DNA of 19,856 nt from Candolleomyces eurysporus (lineage: Eukaryota > Basidiomycota > Agaricomycetes > Agaricales > Psathyrellaceae). The DNA is taken from the NCBI GenBank assembly GCA_027579435.1, contig JANBPK010001638.1, forward strand, positions 1 through 19,856. Direction: 5' to 3'. A program made the position numbers and the translations under genes. A model generated the notes under the pieces. It saw only the letters and a list, made by a program, of their open reading frames with translations. It searched no databases and was not told the origin of the DNA. This document shows, in pieces, positions 1 through 8,818 of the stretch (its first letter is position 1; each line of letters begins with the position of its first letter).

Positions 1-1145
1 GGTGGTGCTTCGAATGCCTTTGATATGCTTGAGCGGACGATGTTGAGAAGGAGGAGGACGATGAGAGGAGGATGGTGCCCAAGTCGGAGCTCGTGAAGAG
101 CAAGTCGATGGGGACGGTGGGGAGGCAGCGGACTGCGGGAGGAGGGAGTATTAGTGGCAGTGCTAGGGGGACGGATTATGCTGGGTCGGAGTATGAGAGG
201 GGGTCAACGTCGGGGTCGGCATCTGGATCGCGGGCTCATNGTAGTAACACGGTGCAGGGTGTCCTTTCGTCGCCGGACGCGTTGAAAGCGCCGAAGTTGC
301 CTGTTCGGGCGNAAAACAACGACCGCTGAGAACGGTGCTAATGCATCTGGGGAGGGTCGAACGAAGGAGAGGAGGAGGAAGGAAAAGGTCTGCGTGAAGT
401 GCAGGAAGACGATCGACGATGGGAGGTGGATTCAGGTTGATACAGGGAGCATATTATGTGAACGGTGTTGGAAGAATATGTACCTGCCCAAGGTGAGCGG
501 GCTCTTGTTCATTTCTCAGATCCTCGTCATTGACCCCTTTTTATATTAGTGCCGTCGCTGCAATCTGCCAATCGAGAAGCAGGCGGTCTCCTCTTCAGAT
601 GGTCAGCTGAAGGGCAAGTATCACAAAGAATGCTTCAATTGCCACACCTGCCATGTGCGTAACACTGTTCATCTCAGCTTCTGTCAACCCCACGTTCATT
701 TTACTGACCGAGACTAAACTATTTGTGTTCTTTTGAATAGAAACCCTTCCCGGACAAGACGTTTTATGTGTTTGATGGGAAACCGTTTTGTGCTTATCAT
801 TACCATGAAGCCAACGAATCTTTGTGTGCTGCCGCGCGGTGTGGGCAGCCTATTGAGGGCCCTTGTGCTGTTTCGCATGCTGGGGATCGATACCATCCGG
901 ATTGCATGACTTGTGAATACCCAGGATACCCTGATTGTCGGGAACGATTGAAGGAATACTTCGAGGTGGATGGGCGGATGTTGTGTGAACGACACGCGAT
1001 GAGCAGCGGGAATGATGATGAAGATGATTGGGGGAAGAATGTGAAGGCCACCAGGCGTGTTACGCGCTTCATTGACCTCGCTGGTGGGAATAACAATAGC
1101 GGTGGAGGGGGCGGAGGTGATGACGGTGACAGCGGATTACGATAG
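1..1145 (+). CDS. LIM-domain protein, 3' part (5' end outside the window)
   Basis: Exons read as about 54-492, 550-654 and 741-1145, with introns 493-549 (GTGAGC...TATTAG) and 655-740 (GTGCGT...AATAG). The spliced product has a Gly/Ser-rich linker, a cysteine segment (CVKC...CERCW), then two LIM zinc fingers. The first runs CRRC...HKEC.FNC.TC...C.YH and spans both introns. The second runs C...C...H.DC.TC...C...C.RH and ends near 990. The tail is acidic then Gly-rich and ends at TAG 1143-1145. LIM domains bind two zinc ions each and act as protein-interaction modules; fungal paxillin-like Pxl1 and Rho-GAP Rga proteins carry this kind of tandem set and work at growth tips and septa. Which subfamily this is remains unclear, because the N-terminus is missing. 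The N at 312 shifts the frame between the linker and the first cysteine segment and looks like an added base. The frame is also broken near 30-60, where two stops occur. Confidence 0.8.
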
Positions 1146-2094
1146 GTGGAAGGCGCCCGGTGGCCGGTATGGTTTTGCCAGTGATGTTCGTATCAACAAT
1201 AACAGCATCATGAAGGAACCTATCTGCCAACCCTCCTCGTTCTGGACCTCCCTTGTTCCCGAGTTTGACACACAGATATACCATTAACTTCGGCTTCCTT
1301 GTCATTCATTTGGATCCATCCTTGCGCTACCTTTCCCCCCACTTTTCGCTTCTATCTACACGGATTAGTTTACTTCTGGATACCATATTATACATCTTAG
1401 GCTTCGCATAATTTATTTCACCACATTCATTCATTTCATTCCAGTTCTTCTCCCGTTTCTGCCAATCTACCTCTCTCTCACATTGACACTTTACTACTAT
1501 GCGGATTTTGGATTCTTACGTTTGTTCAACTACTTCACTTCACTGGACGCAACTATGTATTTTACGGGACCTTTCTTTGATCATCCATTTCATTCGTTCA
1601 TTCGACCGAATACATACATAATTAAGGAGAGAACGCCTGAGTCCTTGGACATTATGCTGTCGTTCGCCTTTTACTCCTTTCTGTCGTGGTTATCACGCCC
1701 GTGTGCCTGGTATTCACTCGACATCCCCGTCTAATTTTGTGATCAATCCTCTATGCTCTGCTACAAGTAATATGGTTTGATTTGATTCCAGGACCTGGTC
1801 GACAAATGGAATTGTCAATTTAGCACAATCTACAGCTTCTCCGTGCCATCTATGCATCTATGCGGAGTCAACTTGGCCAAGTGCTTCGTGTGAGTTCGTA
1901 CTTATGTTGAAGTCATTTTTCCCATCAACGTCCGGCTCTGGTACGCTCCCGACGCGTCGGCCCGACGATTCCACTGATGCGCCATCAGGCTCGCTGACAG
2001 CAACCATCAGCCTGAGCTGAGTATCGGCGACTTGACGCCGAGTGCGCGTATAAATACCAACGCGACTTGTAGTAACATCACTTTGTCCTTTGCC
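1146..2094. other. Intergenic region between LIM gene and F-box gene 1
   Basis: This stretch is pyrimidine-rich just after the LIM stop, as expected of a fungal 3' UTR, and becomes mixed in composition nearer the F-box gene. Open frames here (for example 1483-1734) have no recognisable domain and are probably chance. No RNA gene or mobile element was recognised. Confidence 0.55.
2049..2056 (+). promoter_or_regulatory. TATA box of F-box gene 1
   Basis: The octamer TATAAATA lies about 40 bp upstream of the chosen ATG at 2095. With the usual TATA-to-start distance this would give a very short 5' UTR. No competing ATG lies between the box and 2095. The assignment rests on motif and position only. 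Confidence 0.55.
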
Positions 2095-4735
2095 ATGACT
2101 CGCTCCTCTGCTCGTTTACAGCAAAAGGAGGAAAAGGCCTCCAAGGCGGCTTCGTCTAGCTCTAAGAAGTCTACTTCGACCAAGGCGAAGGTCACCAATA
2201 CCCAGAAGAAGCAAAAGGTGTCCGACAATGTTGCCAGCAAATCTACTACAACCAAGGCGAAAGTTACCAATACCCGGAAGAAGGCAAAGGTGTCCGATGA
2301 CGTTCCCAGCAAGAACACTAAAGCTTCTGCCTCAAAGCCGAATCCCTCCTGGGCCAAAGTGAAGGGAAAGCGCGGCCAGCTCAAGATGGTTGTCGAAATG
2401 CCCTTTGACATCCTCCTGGAGATCTTCAAGTACCTTCTACCAGCTGATTTACTTGGTCTGACCATGGCGAACAAAGCCTTGCGCGGTCTCCTGTTGGATC
2501 GCACTGTCGCGCTTCCGCTGTGGAAAAGGGTGAGATCCGAATGGCTCTTGCAGACTGGACGATACGGCTCACAATACTTTGTCGATATAGGCCTTTGAAT
2601 CCGTTGAACCGGTACCACCACAATGTCCCGAGGAACTGACATTACCGCAGTACGCGAATCTGCTGTATGGGCGCACTTGTTTCGTGAGTGCCAGTCATGT
2701 TCAGTGAAATCAAAGCTTGACATTACTTTCAGTATTGTGATGCTATTCATGGTCTCAAGACCTCGTGGGTCTGCTACTTGCGTTTCTGCAAGGGCTGTCT
2801 TGATAAGGAGTGAGTCGCTTTGACTCTTTGCGAACTAGCTTCGTCTCACGTTGACCGGGTTCTCAGGTTTATTAAAGCGGGATTCGCAATGGATTCTAGG
2901 GATATCCGCTCGATAATTCCTTCATACTACGAGAAAATTGATGGCAGTAGGTATTTTATCGTTGCAAAGCCTGAGCGGCGTTCTAACTTGAATCCCACCA
3001 AAGTGTATACTTATATGCACCCCCGAGCGGACTACGAAAGGTGTTCGGAGGAACTAGCTCGCCTTGCAGACTCTCCGGTCCAACGAAAAGCTTTTATCGA
3101 GCAGGGAATGAAAAAAATGGCAAAGAGAAATGAAACTGTGCGTGTTGGCTCGTCATTTTCAAATTATTTGCTTGTGTTCAATTGAAGAGTATCAGGCCTG
3201 GACGTTCCGGGGTTGGGAGTGGAAAATGACAAAGGCTAAGAAGGATGATGTTCAAGCTCGTCGCAATAATCGTGTGGAAGCGTATGCGACTTTGGCTTGA
3301 TCAACCCTCTATTTTTGGCTGACTTTCTGCTGCAGGCTCACCACCAGGCTAACCGATCTTGGTAAGCAATGCTTCTCTTGCATTAGCCTCTCAGGCATTG
3401 TTTGTTGATTCGTTTCTCGCATACAGGCTATGGGAATGACCTGGCACGCCTGCCTCGGCATGGATTGGCAACTTTGCCGGGTTTCAAAGGAGTTAAGCCA
3501 CTCACGGAGAGAGGTAAGCATTTTCACCTATGCTCAACGTTTGCGACTGATAAGTTGCTCATAGAGTGGGAGAAACTCATGCCTGACCTCGTCGATATTT
3601 TCGAAGAGTTGAGGAAGGAATTCGAGAAAAAAGACCGGGCTAATTGTCTCTACCAGCGAAGTGGATGTGTTTGGGGAGTTCATCGGTATTTCGTCAGCCA
3701 CCACAGAGACCTCGAACTAATCGGTCCTACTTCTCGGGAACTGGCAATGATGGAACCATTCAAAACCCTGGTATACGACGCTCCGCGAGACCAGCAAGTC
3801 ACACAAGCCGATATGCTCGCTCATTTGGACAAACTCCCTGAAGTATTCAAGAGTTGGGCAGAAAATACAGCTAACGTTTTGCTCAACTTACTTCCTCAAG
3901 CACACGATGGCGGAAAGAATGCTGCTCGGCGGGGGAAGGCAAAGTCGAAGGCGAACGACAAAGCGCCTGCTCTCGACGCTGCAGCACTGGACCTCGCAAC
4001 CACCCTCTTTTCTTGCAAATGGTGCCCAGAAATACTGGTGTACCCGAACGTTCTTACGCATCGCTGTCTCATTTCTCGACACAAGAAAGAAAACAAGGAA
4101 CCTGAGTCGGAGGTAGAAAGTGGCGATCCAAATTGTGCTTGGAATGAAGGTCACGATCAAGTCGAATTCGACCAGGTTTCATCTACATGCGCAAGTACCG
4201 TTGTTACTGCGCTCGGAAAAGACCCCAAGACAACCACCTGGAAAGAATTGGATGAAGCTGATCAGCGTGTTGAATGCTTGAGTTGCCGTAAAGAAACCGG
4301 AAAAGTGAGGCGGATTGCCATGGACTGGCGTCATGCAGTGAGTTTAATTCTCCATTCTTTGGGTGATTTTACTTACCTCGCTTTCAGATCTTGCATGCAT
4401 ACGAGGCACACTCAGAAGAAGAGGGTTTCGAGAGCAATCAGACGAGGTGGCAGATCCTCGACTCCGAATCCTTGAAGCTTGCATACGACAAGGAATTAAC
4501 CAACTGGAGGAAAGTCAACTCATGGCACGCAAAGTGCATCATCAGAACATTGTGTGTGCAATGTGATCGTTTGACTATCGAAAACAACCGCGTAGGGTAT
4601 CCTCGCTCAGGATCGCCACCCGAAAAAGGCAGCACAACGTGTCCCCGTGGACATGACTTGAGCCAGGAAGGAGGAATTTACCGTCGTTACCCAAACGATT
4701 TTGGTGCGACACAGAAGCCTGTACGAATCACGTAG
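2095..4735 (+). CDS. F-box protein with basic N-terminal tail and cysteine/histidine clusters (F-box gene 1)
   Basis: Nine exons fit without frame breaks: 2095-2529, 2591-2683, 2733-2809, 2867-3137, 3196-3281, 3336-3361, 3427-3513, 3565-4337 and 4388-4735. They encode about 731 residues. Residues 1-95 are Ser/Thr/Lys-rich, with a 24-residue unit repeated twice and basic clusters that could be a nuclear localisation signal. Residues about 98-145 are an F-box (starts MVVEMPFDILLEIFKYL), the Skp1-binding module of SCF ubiquitin ligases. A small cysteine motif follows (CF.YCDAIHG...VCYLRFCKGC). The large exon 8 carries CKWC...H.C...RH and CLSC...H, and exon 9 carries CVQC...CPRGH, all zinc-ligand-like. 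This architecture belongs to an expanded Agaricomycete F-box family whose substrates are mostly unknown. The gene is only distantly related to the two F-box copies downstream, lacks their N-terminal domain, and shows no sign of decay. Confidence 0.82.
2170..2313 (+). repeat. Tandem repeat, two 72 bp units, in the coding sequence
   Basis: Units 2170-2241 and 2242-2313 lie side by side in frame and encode two similar 24-residue blocks (residues 26-49 and 50-73). Each has a TKAKVTNT core, a run of basic residues, then KVSD. The second unit differs by scattered substitutions, so the duplication is not brand new. It doubles the basic patch ahead of the F-box. Confidence 0.85.
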
Positions 4736-4789
4736 CGAATGATCCTATCGACCTGGATTGGCTTAGACTATACCCTATCTACTCTGATA

Positions 4790-5018
4790 TTTAAATTTTA
4801 TTCTTGTTTTGTGTATCCCTGCACATCCGTTTGGTTTGCTTTGATAAGCCATGATCGCGTCCGCGTGAGCGTGACGTCTGCTCTCGTCTCCCTCTTCTCG
4901 CCATTCCATCACCAGGCTCACCCACAGGGAATCAAGTATATCACGAGGGATTGCCTGTCTTTCTGGAGTCCGCAAAGGTCGCATGTCGNCCCAATGTGCA
5001 CTGTGGGTCCACCCTAAA
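4790..5018. repeat. Direct repeat copy A (~225 bp)
   Basis: This segment aligns by eye with 5690-5915, best in its right half: shared blocks include CATTCCAT.ACC.GGCTCACC, CACAGGGAAT, GGAGTCC..AAAGGTCGCATG and GGGTCCACCCT. The left half is looser. Copy B ends just upstream of an F-box pseudogene, whereas copy A is followed by unrecognised sequence. Copy A contains one N at 4989. It may be an old promoter duplicate or a dispersed repeat. Confidence 0.7.
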
Positions 5019-5689
5019 CTTTGGACTTTCTGAACGATTGGGTTGAGCTCACCGGAGTCGGAGCACTTGACTTTGATCCAAAGGTTTTGCTCGGCTTGCT
5101 CGAATACCTTGAGAGGCTCTCGGACTCGATATCCCTAGCACATGGTCGTTCTATTATCACAATCTACATTCTACATCTGGTACTGGTCTGTTTCGGGGAA
5201 GGAACATCTGAATCAGGAAGGCGCCGTGGGAGTCGACAAACCTTAACTTCAGCTCTCGGTCTCTCAACGTGCGCCATCAAATACCTTGAGGTCCCTTGGC
5301 CTCACCTTGCTGCAACACTATTTTCAGCTGGTCAGGAAACGATCGTTCTCCTCTAACTTCTCCTCTTGATATTTCTCTACTTTCGAAATGAACAAACAAG
5401 CCGGCTGGTAGCAGGGACAGGCAGGGTTTGGGCAAGGTCATTCGAAACGAGCCCAATTTGGTATGGCTGTCAATAGTAGCTACTTGTTCAGTTCCAAAAA
5501 GAAACAAAAATCGTGAAGAGAAATGGAGGCGAAGCGGGTGTTTTGTTTCCTCAAAGGCTGTATTGCTGACACAAGCAATGGTAACGCGTAACGCTCTGCC
5601 CTTGCCTATTTTCCCGGTGCACAAAATGTAACGACCCAAATCTGATCGCACCTCTACAGTTCGGTACAGTACACCCTGATATCTGGATA
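5019..5689. other. Spacer with no recognisable gene
   Basis: Open frames on both strands here (5021-5356 plus, 5277-5651 minus) have no domain that can be recognised and no splice pattern like the neighbours. A TGTAACGACCC string at 5628 resembles the start of some Ty3/gypsy long terminal repeats, but no matching end, primer-binding site or element body was seen. Confidence 0.4.
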
Positions 5690-5915
5690 AGAGATAATCC
5701 TTATTTTATCTATCTCTGCACTCCGTTTGGTGTGCTTTGACGGGGCAGGAGACGCGTCTAGTGGGCCCGCGAGGGGGCTTTCGTCTTCCTCTCCTCCCCA
5801 TTCCATGACCGGGCTCACCCACAGGGAATTGCATATATGACTAGGGATCACCCGTATTTTCGGAGTCCATAAAGGTCGCATGTCGCCAACGTGCACTGTG
5901 TGGGTCCACCCTGAG
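5690..5915. repeat. Direct repeat copy B (~225 bp), upstream of F-box pseudogene 2
   Basis: This is the second copy of the repeat seen at 4790-5018. It ends at GGGTCCACCCT, immediately before the TATA box of the F-box pseudogene, so it would have formed part of that gene's upstream region. The left limit is approximate because similarity fades there. Confidence 0.7.
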
Positions 5916-5917
5916 AC

Positions 5918-5925
5918 TATATAAT
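5918..5925 (+). promoter_or_regulatory. TATA box of F-box pseudogene 2
   Basis: TATATAAT lies about 70 bp before the ATG at 5991. The preceding bases (CCTGAGAC) are shared with the start region of F-box copy 3 at about 8767, so the core promoter was duplicated together with the gene. Confidence 0.45.
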
Positions 5926-5990
5926 GAGGAATTGCTGTTTAGACGGATGGCTTCGAAAACCCTAATCGTCCTCCTTCTGTTTCGTGCCCC

Positions 5991-8245
5991 ATGGAGTGGC
6001 AACACGCACACGAAGAGCTCTTCGAGTATCCATTCTCTACCCTGACCCCTTCGGAGCTCTTGGGAGAATTGAATAGTGCCCAAGCTGACGGCAAGGTCGA
6101 TCTGGCGACCGTGAAACGCCACAGATCTCATCGCGAAAATCGTGAGTTCGATTTCTCCTCTCGCATTAGAATTTCTGCCACTGAGAAACTAACGGCTCAC
6201 ACTAGGTAACTACCTTCGAGGTTTTGTGCTCCGCAAGGTCAGATTGGAAGTCAGGGCTCGGCGCTTCACTCGTACTCCAATAGCCACAGCGCTGTTCAGC
6301 ATCATCCTGCACCTGCCTCTCGACGTTTGCCTCGAAGTAAGCGCTGGTACGATAGATGTAATTTCGGTATGAGAACTAACGATGCCTCCTCCCTTTCGTT
6401 TCCCCCAGATTCTCTCTCATCTCCATCCAATCGACCTGTATCACCTCTCCATCACGTCAAGGTCTCTTCGGGAGCTTCTACTGTCCCCTGAACTCGCTTT
6501 TGCCTGGCACCGAAGCTTTGAAGAACATCGTGGGGTCGTGCCAGAGTGTCCCCCAGGAATATCTGTACCTCAATGGGCCACGTTTCTTTTCGGATCCACT
6601 GTTTGCGAGGTATGTCCCCCTGGTAGCCGGATTATTTGTCGGGCGCTTCCGTGCTGATGGAACGTGGTAGCATTGTGGGTCCGCCAAGGCATGCCTGGAC
6701 TTTGGACTTGTGAAGAGGCTATGTCACGTTTGCTGGGTACGTGCTCAGCATTTGCTCGCCATCCACATATATCTCGATAACCAACGGCGCGATTATATCT
6801 ATCTGCAGGGAAAGGCCACACTATACAAAACCGAGACCATACGATGGTGCAAAGGCCATTCTCATTCACTTTTAGGTCTTAAATTCGGCATAGTGTGGGG
6901 CATGAGCCGGAGATCAGCTATATTCGGTCAGCGGATCCCAAACAAGTTGACCTTTGAATATATATACTGACGGCGTATCTAGATGTGAGCTTGAACTGGG
7001 GAAAGGCAGGCAGAAATGATGACGACTCCTTTGTGAAAGAAGATATTCTCAAGAACCTCGCCTTTGCGTGCCCGCAGTGTGACGAGAGAGGGCCATCGTG
7101 GATGCAGATTAAAGACAAAACGACGCTGGAAATGGCCGCACGCTTTAAAGTGGGTACTGGGCTTCTTTGTAACACAATGTAATGCTCAAAGTCGATTGCA
7201 TAGCACGCACAACAGTCAGTTGAGTGGGCAACCAACCTTTTCCAAGAAATACAAAAGTTGGAAGGGTCATTCTATAAGAGACGGTGAGCTTCATGGCACA
7301 TGCGCTCACATTCTTTAGAAATGCTGACGAACCTCGCCAGGCTTCGAAGCAACTTCAACAAGCTGAATTACATCCCTGCCGACTTTAAAAACGCGTCCAG
7401 AAAGATAAACGATTATTTCACAACCGTGAGGATGAGAGGCCTTTCGAAAATAGGTGAGTGCTGCTGCCTGCACACAGTGTTCTGTGTGGTACTAAAATGA
7501 CTGACATTCATGGCACGCACTCACTCCAGATCTTCGCTTCCACGTTCATTCTTTGCGTCCGTTCCTGGAAGCGACTCGGCAAAAACGGTTGAAGGAAGAA
7601 AACCGCAATCGGGTCATAGAGTTATACCGAGAATACAAGCGCCACACACCGCCGTCGCAATGGATAGATTGTCCACCAGAGAAAAGACTTGAGCATTATC
7701 ATGAATTTGAAGGCTTCTTCAAGATGGATTTTTCGGAGGAGGCGCCTAATGACGACGTCTGCTCGAATGCAGCGGCTACGTATGAATTATTCGCCTCTGC
7801 CGTTGCCAACTGGAGAAAGAATAAAAAGCAGTACTCCCACGTATCCTGCGGCTCTCTGAAGACGATCCAGATGCTCAGTGTGTCGGGAACTTGCTCGAAT
7901 CTCCTGCTGCCGACCCACAGTCCGAGTCCACATCATTGTCTAGGCGTAGGCAGCGGTAGCGGGGAACTCAGCCTCAGCAACAGAAAATCCCCATATCACC
8001 CGGGGCCCTCAACCTCTTCTTCCCAATATTCACCTGGGACGCCTGCCTCAAACTGTCCCATCAGTCGGGAATAGTTTCATGGATAAGACGTCGTCCTCTT
8101 CCGTAAAGTGGCGCTTCACCCGACGCCTCGTGCCTATTTCAGCGAAGATGTCATTGTGACCTCGCTTTCAAAGTGTCTTGGGAAGGATTTGCCGGCGGAG
8201 ATGGATGAGGTTGATACGCGGCGGGTATGCGAGATAACTAGGACC
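5991..8245 (+). pseudogene. F-box protein pseudogene (copy 2)
   Basis: Exons can be matched one by one to copy 3: 5991-6141, 6206-6336, 6409-6609, 6671-6736, 6809-7149, 7216-7283, 7341-7453 and from 7530. It keeps the F-box (LPLDVCLEILSHLHPIDLYH), the zinc-like pair HCGS...LCHVCW and the CPQCDERGPSW motif. Lesions seen by comparison are: two extra bases in a TA run near 6960 that shift the frame; one base lost near 7832; a stop TAG at 7957-7959; and further indels near 8080-8120. Similarity to copy 3 ends around 8245, so the counterparts of exons 9-11 are absent and the sequence joins intergenic DNA that normally follows the gene. Splice sites are still intact in the first seven introns, so inactivation is fairly recent. 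A truncated product of the first five exons remains conceivable. Confidence 0.85.
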
Positions 8246-8261
8246 GCGGCGGAATCGAACA

Positions 8262-8367
8262 GAAATTGCCATATATATTGAATTATGATCAAGCAAAGCA
8301 AATAACACGTACCAATCCCAATCTATCCATCTAAGAGGCACCTTCAGTCCCGGGCAGATTGTCATAC
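8262..8367 (-). pseudogene. MRP51-like gene 3' end, scrap 1a (with downstream spacer)
   Basis: This segment aligns with 16381-16495, which covers the spacer downstream of the broken MRP51-like gene and its stop. Shared strings include TTATGA.CAAGCAAAG and CATCCCAATCTAT / CCAATCCCAATCTAT. It follows the truncated F-box pseudogene directly. Only the last few codons on the minus strand are included; nothing functional remains. Confidence 0.65.
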
Positions 8368-8581
8368 GACGGGTTTGATTGAAGCGAGCACCCGTTCGAC
8401 ATACTCAAGCATCTGCCATGTTTGTACATGCTTGGAGTAGAGGACCATCGCGGGAAGGTCCACACTTTTAGACCTGACTTAACGTAAGTAGGACAAATCC
8501 TATCAAAGGGTCTTGTGCTACGTGCAAGAGACTTGTCTAAGCTAGAGGCCCACAGTAACGTGGAGTACCCATTACACATAC
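8368..8581. mobile_element. 214 bp insertion flanked by CATAC
   Basis: Compared with the uninterrupted MRP51-like sequence near 16495-16505, about 214 bp are inserted here, with CATAC on both sides (8363-8367 and 8577-8581) as from a 5 bp target duplication. No terminal inverted repeat or transposase was seen. On the minus strand the left part reads as an open peptide end, with the motif SKHVQTWQMLEYVERVL before a stop, which could be a fragment of another gene. Its identity is unknown. Confidence 0.45.
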
Positions 8582-8732
8582 TCCTCAAACTCAAAACGGC
8601 ACTGTCTTCACCCTCGGCGACCTCTTTTCCTCTACCTCACCTACAGTTGCCCGGCCGGAAGCGTCCAGAAAGGAGCCCGAAGCAAACATCCTGGGTTTGG
8701 TATTGATAGGTATAGCATCATCTCTCAAAGGA
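8582..8732 (-). pseudogene. MRP51-like gene 3' end, scrap 1b
   Basis: Continuation of the previous scrap beyond the insertion. It aligns with 16503-16650 (shared CTTCACCCTCGGCG, GCAAACATCCTG, TTGATAGG.ATAG.ATCATC). The minus strand reads RDDAIPINTKPRMFASGSF, corresponding to RDDPMPINMRLRMFAQGSF in the longer relic. Similarity stops at about 8732, shortly before the promoter of F-box copy 3. Confidence 0.7.
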
Positions 8733-8774
8733 GGACCCGCCCAACCTTGAGCTAGCGTGGCACCATCCTGAGAC

Positions 8775-8780
8775 CATAAA
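8775..8780 (+). promoter_or_regulatory. Possible TATA-like box of F-box copy 3
   Basis: CATAAA lies about 40 bp before the ATG at 8819, in the same context (CCTGAGAC) as the TATATAAT of copy 2. It is a weaker match to a TATA box than in copies 1 and 2. Confidence 0.35.
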
Positions 8781-8818
8781 GAAGCCGCGGATTACTTCTG
8801 AACTTTTCGTGCAGCATC

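Noticed and set aside
1483..1734. Plus-strand open frame of 83 codons rich in Phe/Tyr
   Set aside because: It sits in the 3' flank of the LIM gene with no domain and no splice or promoter support; the residues reflect T-rich DNA.
2007..2750. Minus-strand open frame of 247 codons
   Set aside because: It is antisense to F-box gene 1 exons 1-2, runs across splice sites and has no domain.
5021..5356. Plus-strand frame of 111 codons
   Set aside because: No family could be recognised and there is no good ATG start or intron pattern; left as unassigned spacer.
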